Shown piece after piece: positions 6,341-10,974 of a stretch of DNA of 10,974 nucleotides; position 1 is the stretch's first letter, and every line of letters begins with the position of its first letter. This DNA comes from Pseudomonadota bacterium (GTDB taxonomy: Bacteria; Pseudomonadota; Gammaproteobacteria; Arenicellales; Arenicellaceae). Location of the stretch: the NCBI GenBank assembly GCA_018660405.1, contig JABJKL010000053.1, positions 1 through 10,974 of the forward strand, written 5' to 3'. The notes beneath the pieces are model-generated. The model did not search any database and had not been told where the DNA came from. It saw nothing but the letters and a program-made list of their open reading frames with translations. Both the position numbers and the translations under genes were made by a program.

Positions 6341-7546
6341 CTAGCGCGGTTTTGGCTCGACACCGATCTGTCGCATCAACCACGGCTCAACAACCTCCGA
6401 CAGAATACGACCCATCGGCCATTCCTTTGATCGGCCCATATGTCCACCAACCGGATTAACCCACGCTTGTTTAGGATCACCGTTTTGCATCATGAGATAT
6501 AAATCAGCAATCGGTTGTTGAGTGTCGAGTTCACCATTTACCAGCAGCATCGGTGCAGATGGTTGTTCGATTAACCCACGTTCAACCAGGGATAATCTCG
6601 GGCCGTAGGCAAGAAACTCTTCCATTGTTTTGGTATCGTAGACCGCTGCACGAGCAGGAAACAGGTCGAATAAATACTCTTCGCTTAAAATTGCATGCTC
6701 CTGCCACTCCGGTTGATAGTACCCGTGAATACCCACTCCGTGAATTGCCGCACCTCGAACCCGGCTGGTCTCCAGGTACGCGACCACTGCAGCCCAATAG
6801 CCACTCCAACTCCGCCCTTGAATACCGATGCGATCCGCATCGATGTCATTGCGTGTTGCAAGATAGTCAAGCGCTGCCGAGAATACCCTCTCCGATCCGA
6901 CATCTACTAGTACCGGGGATTGCCCGGTTCCAGGCATGTCCAATGCGAACACACCAACGCCATTTGCGATGTAGCGATCTGCACCGGCGATCACATCTTC
7001 TTTTCGTGAGTCCAAACCATTAATTCCAAGTATCAGGGGTACGGGTTCATCAGACGCTGGAACTCTAAGATAGGCGACTAGTTCCGAGCCTTCGAATGGA
7101 ATCCGTACTGTTTCGACTGGCGGATCCAAAAGCTTGCCGTACTCGTTGAAAGCTCGTAGCGCGCTTTCGTACGACTCGCGCTTTCCATCGGAGTGCCGTT
7201 CAGTGGGCCAGCGACCGACATTAAAGTTACGCCATGCGTTGTAGTAAAGTTCGCGTGCTGCGTCACCCGAGGCATCCGCAGCGCGGGCCATATAGTCGTT
7301 ACCATTACGCATCCAGACGTCTGCCCACAGATCCTGATCCAGGCGATCAAAATCAGCCATCGCTCGCTCGGCATCTTCCACCAGAACTCCGGTAATTGGA
7401 CCAAGATTCTCGCTCGCACGGCGAATTGTCTCCTGTTTGAGCTCTCCCAAGCTACGGGGCCCCCAACTTTGGGCGCTAGCAGAACTGATTAATGCGAGCG
7501 CTCCAATCATGACGAGTAGCCCAGATATTAAATTTTTCTTGTTCAT
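6341..7546 (-). CDS. Exported alpha/beta hydrolase (FrsA / DHPON-hydrolase-like)
   Basis: The protein has 401 residues from ATG 7546, which has an ideal ribosome site (AGGAG at 7558-7554, 7-nt spacing); the in-frame GTG at 7552 overlaps the start of the spacing and is less likely. Positions below count from that GTG (subtract 2 for the ATG start). A signal peptide ends near residue 27 (SSASA|QS). Residues ~30-140 are helical and probably form the N-terminal cap; the alpha/beta fold follows. The oxyanion-side motif GINGLDSRKED (~176-186) is typical of FrsA-like enzymes. The catalytic triad is read as S248 (GRSWSG), D343 (NGELDTQQPI) and H371 (GGHMGRS). The nucleophile elbow is GxSxS rather than GxSxG. 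Likely a periplasmic esterase or C-C hydrolase; the substrate is unknown. It lies upstream of glpT on the same strand, but a shared role is only positional inference. Confidence 0.82.
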   Translation of the reverse strand: MNKKNLISGLLVMIGALALISSASAQSWGPRSLGELKQETIRRASENLGPITGVLVEDAERAMADFDRLDQDLWADVWMRNGNDYMARAADASGDAARELYYNAWRNFNVGRWPTERHSDGKRESYESALRAFNEYGKLLDPPVETVRIPFEGSELVAYLRVPASDEPVPLILGINGLDSRKEDVIAGADRYIANGVGVFALDMPGTGQSPVLVDVGSERVFSAALDYLATRNDIDADRIGIQGRSWSGYWAAVVAYLETSRVRGAAIHGVGIHGYYQPEWQEHAILSEEYLFDLFPARAAVYDTKTMEEFLAYGPRLSLVERGLIEQPSAPMLLVNGELDTQQPIADLYLMMQNGDPKQAWVNPVGGHMGRSKEWPMGRILSEVVEPWLMRQIGVEPKPR

Positions 7547-7730
7547 TACCACTCTCCTATTGAGCTATACACCTAAATAAGCATTAACTGAGGTTACATT
7601 GTGGTCAATTGTTAGACAAGAGCGTGTTCGCCACACAGTTAATGATAGCAATATGGTGTGCAGGAGAGCTCTCATTGTATTTATATATCTTATTGAATAT
7701 AAACAACTAATATATTTATTATTTTATAAG

Positions 7731-7752
7731 TACCAACAAAAATACCAACAAA
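7731..7752. repeat. Tandem TACCAACAAA repeat
   Basis: TACCAACAAA occurs at 7731-7740 and 7743-7752, 12 bp from start to start. Such short adjacent direct repeats can be arm-type sites of tyrosine recombinases, but no integrase or tRNA gene is present in the window to support that. Confidence 0.5.
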
Positions 7753-7874
7753 CTAATTTGTGACCCCAGCAGTTTTGATGCTATTTGAGTAATTTTTGGA
7801 AGGGGCGGAGACTACCGATAGCTATTATTAAGTAACTGATTAATAAGTAACTAAATTATATGATAATAATTTAT

Positions 7875-7917
7875 ACCCCCAATAATACCCCCTAAATAGA
7901 AAGTAACCCCCAATAAT
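7875..7917. repeat. Direct repeat ACCCCCAATAAT
   Basis: The 12-bp sequence ACCCCCAATAAT occurs at 7875-7886 and 7906-7917, 31 bp from start to start. A related ACCCCC element lies between them at 7887-7892. The five-base C runs stand out in this AT-rich DNA. Role unknown. Confidence 0.55.
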
Positions 7918-8117
7918 TTACTACTTTAAGGCGTTCAATTATAAGGGCGAAAATTGATGTTCGATTAGCAAAGGTAGGGGGTGTAGGCACCCCTGTACTC
8001 GGATGTACTTCCTATATTTCTTGAGGCAAGGTATTATTCCGGTTGACCGATAGATTATGCGGTGCTAATTGTTTGGATAGAAGTTGCTTTCGCACAGTTC
8101 GGCGAGACGGAGGTTGG

Positions 8118-8870
8118 ATGTTGCTGCGCCTTACAAAAAAGAATTTATTGATGTCGCTCGTGATCGTTTTCACACCCACTCTGCTTGTAGCGCAATCAAG
8201 TGGCGTGCCGGACGTTTCCGGGAACTGGCAGGTCATTCGGGAGTTTTTTTCCTGTGGGGAGTGGAACATTGATCACAACGGGCAGGTGCGGCAAGAGTGC
8301 ACCGGTCCGATCGATCTGATGCCGGTAAATGCCAGAATGCGTGCGTGGCCGGGGTACTTTGACGAGCCGATGTCGGGTATGTGGGACTGTGCGCCGGCTC
8401 CGCTGCCGAGCATCCTGAGCCACCCTACGCCGACGAAGATCGTACAAAGGCCGGGCCGGGTACTCATCTCGTATGAACACGACGATGGTCGCCGAACTAT
8501 CTGGATGGACGGCCGGAGCCATCCACCCCCGGGTGAGCTCTTCTACCACGGCCACTCGACCGGTCACTACGAAGGAGACACGCTAGTCGTCGAGACCACG
8601 AACTTCACTTTCGATCCTGACGGGCTGGACGATCACGGGCATCTCCCGAGCTCACCTCGTAAGCGACTGACCGAACGTTATACACGGACTGGTCCCGATT
8701 CACTCGAGCTCGAAATCACTATTGAGGATTCGCTCTTTTTGACCGAACCGTTTACATGGACGCGCCAGGTTCAGAGTACAACGTATCCACCCGGGGAGTG
8801 GGGTGCCTGTGACGCGGAGCAATCCAGGCGGCAGTTGGATACGATTCCCGTGTCCAAGTACCAGGACTAG
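8118..8870 (+). CDS. Exported protein of unknown function, partner of DUF6152 gene
   Basis: The protein has 250 residues from ATG 8118, chosen because GGAGG lies 4 nt upstream; the frame is open back to TTG 8043, but that 25-residue extension precedes the signal peptide and lacks a ribosome site. The signal peptide covers residues 1-25 (TLLVA|QS). The body resembles a widespread unnamed proteobacterial/acidobacterial family marked by RTIWMDGRSHPP (~126-138), GHSTGHYEGDTLVVETTNF (~145-163) and LTERYTRTGPDSLELEITIED (~184-204, a beta-rich region). Four cysteines (C46, C61, C91, C231) remain after export and could pair. No catalytic motif is recognised. The gene is GC-rich (41 of 60 bases in 8401-8460) compared with its surroundings. 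It lies 45 bp upstream of the DUF6152 gene, so the two probably form an operon. Confidence 0.75.
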   Translation: MLLRLTKKNLLMSLVIVFTPTLLVAQSSGVPDVSGNWQVIREFFSCGEWNIDHNGQVRQECTGPIDLMPVNARMRAWPGYFDEPMSGMWDCAPAPLPSILSHPTPTKIVQRPGRVLISYEHDDGRRTIWMDGRSHPPPGELFYHGHSTGHYEGDTLVVETTNFTFDPDGLDDHGHLPSSPRKRLTERYTRTGPDSLELEITIEDSLFLTEPFTWTRQVQSTTYPPGEWGACDAEQSRRQLDTIPVSKYQD

Positions 8871-8915
8871 GGAACTCTATAAGGGACTTTGCCGCGTCGA
8901 CCGAGGAGAGAGATC

Positions 8916-9335
8916 ATGAGATTGAGCACAATGAGTTTACTGACGGGTTCGGTTCTGCTGATGGCGGGCGGGCTTCAGGCACACCATTCCCACGTCCCTT
9001 TCTATGATCTCGATCAGGTCGTGGAAATCACCGGAGTCGTAAAGAAATTTCGCCTGATCAATCCACATCCGGAACTTCTTCTCGAGGTGATGGGAGCGAA
9101 CGGCGAGCCGGAAGAAGTGATGGTTTACGCCCAGGCCTATGCCGGGCAGATGAGGGAGGTGGGAGGCTGGAATAATGACTCGGTGAAGGTCGGTGATACC
9201 GTCACGGCCGCGGGCCACCCGGGCCGTGGTTCCGTCACATCTGTGATGGGTCAAACTCTTACCACTCCGTCGGGTGATGTCCTCGATATGCGGTTTTTTG
9301 ATCTCCTGAAACCCCCGGGGCCGCGCAGTCAATAA
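8916..9335 (+). CDS. DUF6152-family exported protein
   Basis: The protein has 139 residues from ATG 8916, preceded by a strong ribosome site (GAGGAGAGAG); the frame extends back to TTG 8889 without support. A signal peptide covers residues 1-22 (GGLQA|HH), so the mature protein should begin HHSHVPFYDLDQ. Family features seen: the AHHSH start, a V.GVV..F..INPHPEL block (~38-54), and a C-terminal beta-rich part containing VKVGDTVTAAGHPGRGS (~90-106). The fold looks like a small OB-type beta-barrel; function is not established. The clustered histidines H23, H24, H26 and H51 could bind a metal, which is inference. The gene is GC-rich like its upstream neighbour and probably cotranscribed with it. 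Confidence 0.78.
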   Translation: MRLSTMSLLTGSVLLMAGGLQAHHSHVPFYDLDQVVEITGVVKKFRLINPHPELLLEVMGANGEPEEVMVYAQAYAGQMREVGGWNNDSVKVGDTVTAAGHPGRGSVTSVMGQTLTTPSGDVLDMRFFDLLKPPGPRSQ

Positions 9336-9351
9336 AGAGGCTGTGAGCCTT

Positions 9352-9379
9352 TAGACATCATATTAGCTTATACTTTAAT
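9352..9379 (+). promoter_or_regulatory. Candidate sigma-70 promoter for the SMP-30-like gene
   Basis: TAGACA (9352-9357, 5 of 6 consensus) and TTTAAT (9374-9379, 5 of 6) are separated by 16 bp in an AT-rich gap of 90 bp between the DUF6152 gene and the SMP-30-like gene. The leader would be about 40 nt. This suggests that the SMP-30 gene starts a separate transcript. Confidence 0.35.
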
Positions 9380-9425
9380 GTTAATCGAGGCGTAATTTAG
9401 TGGCTTTATTGAGGGAGAATTTAAT

Positions 9426-10343
9426 ATGAGTAGGAATCATTCAGTGCGAACTTTGTTTGCGTGTTTTACATTAGTTATGGCGCTGCAGGTTGCTGCGCAA
9501 AAACCTGCAGCGAAATTTGTTATCAGCGACCTTGTTGCTACCGGCGCTACAGTCGTTAAGCTGTCCGACGGTTTCATTTTTACTGAGGGGCCAGCTGTCG
9601 ATATAGACGGAAATGTTTACTTCTCTGATGTTCAAACTAGTAAGGCATATAAATGGTCCGTTGATGGAGAGTTAACGACGTTTCGAGAGCAAAGTGGTGG
9701 GAGTAACGGGATGTATTTCGACCAAACAGGGAACCTGCTCGTTTGCGAGAGTGGAGAAAGACGTGTAACACGAGTTTCGATCGATGGCAGTGTGTCCGTC
9801 CTTGCAGATAGCTACGACGGAAAGAAGCTAAATAGTCCGAACGATATCTGGGCCGACCCAAACGGAGGTATCTACTTTTCTGATCCACGTTTCCGTGACC
9901 AGACAGGCGTCGAGCAAGATGGCCATCACGTTTATTATATTCCAAGTGATGGCACACTGATTCAACGCGTAGTTGATAATCTGGAGGCGCCGAATGGCGT
10001 ACTCGGAACGGCAGACGGTAGTAAGCTATACGTGGCTGATCATGGACCGGATACCGGTTCCGAGATGACTTACGTCTACGATATTCAATCGGATGGTAGG
10101 CTTGGAAATCGGCAGATAGCGGCACCGCAAGGATCTGATGGGATGACCTTGGACGAACACGGAAACCTTTATTTAACCAGTGAAGGCGTGGATATCTATA
10201 CTCAGAGCGGTAACAAAATTGTATCTATCGATATTCCAGAAAGACCGACAAATGTTGTGTTCGGAGGTGTGGATCGCAAGACGCTGTTTATTACCGCGAG
10301 AACTGGTATTTACTCGCTGAAGATGATGGTGCGTGGACAATAA
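9426..10343 (+). CDS. Exported SMP-30/gluconolactonase-like protein
   Basis: This 305-residue protein has a signal peptide ending near residue 24 (LQVAA|QK). The rest is a six-bladed beta-propeller of the SMP-30/gluconolactonase/LRE type. The metal-binding positions of the family are present: E54 (FTEGPAVD), N190 (APNGVL) and D238 (SDGMTLDEHGNLYL), as is the substrate-side N139-D140 pair (NSPNDIW). Blade repeats of the form D..GN.YFSD and D..GNL.V.E are visible. Members hydrolyse lactones such as gluconolactone, often with a bound divalent metal; the substrate here is unknown and the site would be periplasmic. ATG 9426 follows the ribosome site GAGGGAG. The Tat-amidohydrolase remnant begins 30 bp downstream, probably a former operon partner. 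Confidence 0.85.
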   Translation: MSRNHSVRTLFACFTLVMALQVAAQKPAAKFVISDLVATGATVVKLSDGFIFTEGPAVDIDGNVYFSDVQTSKAYKWSVDGELTTFREQSGGSNGMYFDQTGNLLVCESGERRVTRVSIDGSVSVLADSYDGKKLNSPNDIWADPNGGIYFSDPRFRDQTGVEQDGHHVYYIPSDGTLIQRVVDNLEAPNGVLGTADGSKLYVADHGPDTGSEMTYVYDIQSDGRLGNRQIAAPQGSDGMTLDEHGNLYLTSEGVDIYTQSGNKIVSIDIPERPTNVVFGGVDRKTLFITARTGIYSLKMMVRGQ

Positions 10344-10373
10344 TTCCTGTTATTCAGAAAGAGAGGATTGGAA

Positions 10374-10556
10374 ATGAGCCATGCTAATCGACGTATATTT
10401 TTGAGGAAGGCAATAAGTGTCGCGTTGGCAATCTGTTATACCCAAACGTCGCGAGCGCAGGGAGTGGGGTCAGTGGCTACGAATCCACGGCGAATTGACG
10501 TTCATCACCCTTTAGGGTTTATAACTAAATTTCTGTCCGCCAATATCACCAACTAA
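10374..10556 (+). pseudogene. 5' remnant of a Tat-exported amidohydrolase
   Basis: ATG 10374 follows a good ribosome site (AGAGAGGA). The first ~45 codons look genuine: a twin-arginine signal (NRRIFLRKA, then a hydrophobic stretch ending TSRAQ) followed by NPRRIDVHH. The IDVHH motif begins the first metal-binding strand of amidohydrolase-superfamily enzymes (ACMSD/amidohydrolase 2 type), which normally have about 300-350 residues. Here homology stops right after IDVHH (about 10509), and the frame reads LGFITKFLSANITN to a TAA at 10554-10556. The rest of the enzyme, including its other metal ligands and acid/base residues, is absent. It is therefore read as a truncated gene, formerly cotranscribed with the SMP-30-like gene. 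Confidence 0.72.
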
Positions 10557-10596
10557 AATTGGGTTATAGATGCTCATCTGGATGGTGTCTGCTGAG

Positions 10597-10866
10597 CTAC
10601 TGCAAATACTGCCGCGCTTCCTGCAATCCGGTGAGTGATTCACGACCGTCCCAAATTTCGCTAAGCTTCCGGTATTGCGTCGCGGCACCCTCTGCATTGC
10701 CAGTCCGCTCGTACGCCCGCGCCAGACCGAGTAAGGATCGCGGACGATTTGGCATTCGAATTAAAGACGTCTCGAATTTCGCAATTGCATCTTCGAGAAG
10801 ATCAAGTTCCAGTAAAATTTCTCCATATGCTATTCTTTGTGAGTAAATGAATCCCGACTTGAACAA
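10597..10866 (-). pseudogene. C-terminal fragment of a TPR-repeat protein
   Basis: On the - strand the frame is open from about 10896 to a TAG at 10597-10599. About 80 residues resemble the end of a tetratricopeptide protein: one TPR-like unit at residues ~9-42 (AYGEILLELDLLEDAIAKFE then RMPNRPRS) and a second at ~43-76 (LLGLARAYERTGNAEGAATQYRKLSEIW), ending in the EARQYL tail common in this protein type. No ribosome site or credible start exists: the upstream frame reaches a stop (10897-10899) inside the DoxX gene on the other strand. The 5' part of the gene is missing. The tail looks natural, so only the 3' end of a longer gene (often 500 or more residues in this family) survives. Confidence 0.65.
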
Positions 10867-10886
10867 AAAGTAAGAGGAACACTCAA

Positions 10887-10974
10887 ATGACTGATTTTAT
10901 GAAAACCTATGAAAAGCAAACATATGCGCTAATGCGAATTATGTCTGGGTTTCTATTTCTATGGCACGGAACCA
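10887..10974 (+). CDS. DoxX-family membrane protein (5' end only)
   Basis: ATG 10887 follows the ribosome site AAGAGGA with 8-nt spacing. The 29 codons present read as the start of a DoxX-type protein: a short polar N-terminus (MTDFMKTYEKQTYALMR), then IMSGFLFLWHGT, matching the LLRI..G.LFLWHGT signature of the first membrane helix. DoxX proteins are small four-helix inner-membrane proteins, some linked to redox or thiol stress; the role here is not readable. The gene runs off the right edge of the window. Confidence 0.8.
   Translation, partial: MTDFMKTYEKQTYALMRIMSGFLFLWHGT

Larger units (their letters stand above)
7547..8117. other. Gene-free, AT-rich, repeat-containing region
   Basis: These 571 bp separate the divergent hydrolase and 8118 genes and should hold both promoters. 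No ORF with a convincing start or ribosome site is seen. The centre (about 7680-7930) is very AT-rich: by direct count only 8 of 60 bases in 7681-7740 are G or C. It carries several short direct repeats: TACCAACAAA (7731, 7743), TAAGTAACT (7829, 7844) and ACCCCCAATAAT (7875, 7906). A small hairpin GGGGTG-TAGG-CACCCC lies at 7978-7993 and has no T-tract. Gene content and base composition change across this stretch. Confidence 0.6.

Noticed and set aside
6553..7023. Open frame of 156 codons opposite the alpha/beta hydrolase
   Set aside because: It is antisense to a gene with clear catalytic motifs; its residue make-up (rich in His, Arg, Pro, Leu) is that of a shadow frame.
7731..7917. CRISPR array or plasmid-type iterons
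   Set aside because: Each repeat occurs only twice, the units differ from one another, spacing is irregular, and no cas or replication-initiation gene is present.
7875..7993. G-quadruplex or i-motif from the C runs at 7876, 7888 and 7907
   Set aside because: Only three strong C runs lie on one strand within a short distance; the next strong run (7977-7981) is G on this strand and belongs to a small hairpin.
8043..8117. Possible 25-residue N-terminal extension of the 250-residue exported protein
   Set aside because: It would start at TTG without a ribosome site and would place a charged, Cys-containing segment before the signal peptide, whereas ATG 8118 has GGAGG at the right distance.
9637..10125. 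Open frame of 162 codons opposite the SMP-30-like gene
   Set aside because: The + strand frame has a full set of SMP-30 residues and a signal peptide; the antisense frame has no domain and an Arg/Ser/His-rich composition.

Overview
The window looks like chromosomal DNA of a free-living, probably marine, gammaproteobacterium. The GlpT and GlpQ homologues follow the E. coli proteins almost block by block, and the cytochrome b561 matches E. coli CybB down to its C-terminal KDNTL.RM.P motif. The OFA transporter and SLC13 permease fit the same kind of host. No rRNA, tRNA, CRISPR array, insertion sequence or phage gene was seen.

Left part (1-3743, + strand): the 3' half of an SLC13-type permease with a TrkA-C (RCK_C) domain; a cybB-like cytochrome b561 whose upstream region carries a perfect 30-bp palindrome with a consensus FNR/Anr box at its centre; and an unusually long OFA-family MFS transporter. 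An 8-bp motif, TRCTCGAA, recurs five times in the two intergenic regions flanking cybB.

Middle part (3808-7546, - strand): a secreted alpha/beta hydrolase (FrsA-like), then glpT (glycerol-3-phosphate:phosphate antiporter) and glpQ (periplasmic glycerophosphodiester phosphodiesterase). GlpQ and GlpT form a complete scavenging route: GlpQ releases glycerol-3-phosphate in the periplasm and GlpT imports it in exchange for phosphate. The hydrolase is on the same strand, but its link to this route is only positional.

Right part (7547-10974): a gene-free stretch of about 570 bp, very AT-rich in its middle and full of short direct repeats, is followed by a set that looks like accessory DNA. It holds two GC-rich genes for exported proteins (an unnamed family and a DUF6152 protein), an exported SMP-30/gluconolactonase-like protein, a broken Tat-exported amidohydrolase (only the first ~45 codons remain), an antisense C-terminal fragment of a TPR protein, and the start of a DoxX-family gene that runs off the window. 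The two gene stubs near 10.4-10.9 kb indicate past deletion or rearrangement.

No clearly new molecular system is visible. The best leads are the FNR-box promoter of cybB, the TRCTCGAA motif set, the repeat-rich compositional boundary at 7.68-7.92 kb, the paired exported proteins at 8.1-9.3 kb, and the deletion scar at 10.5-10.9 kb.
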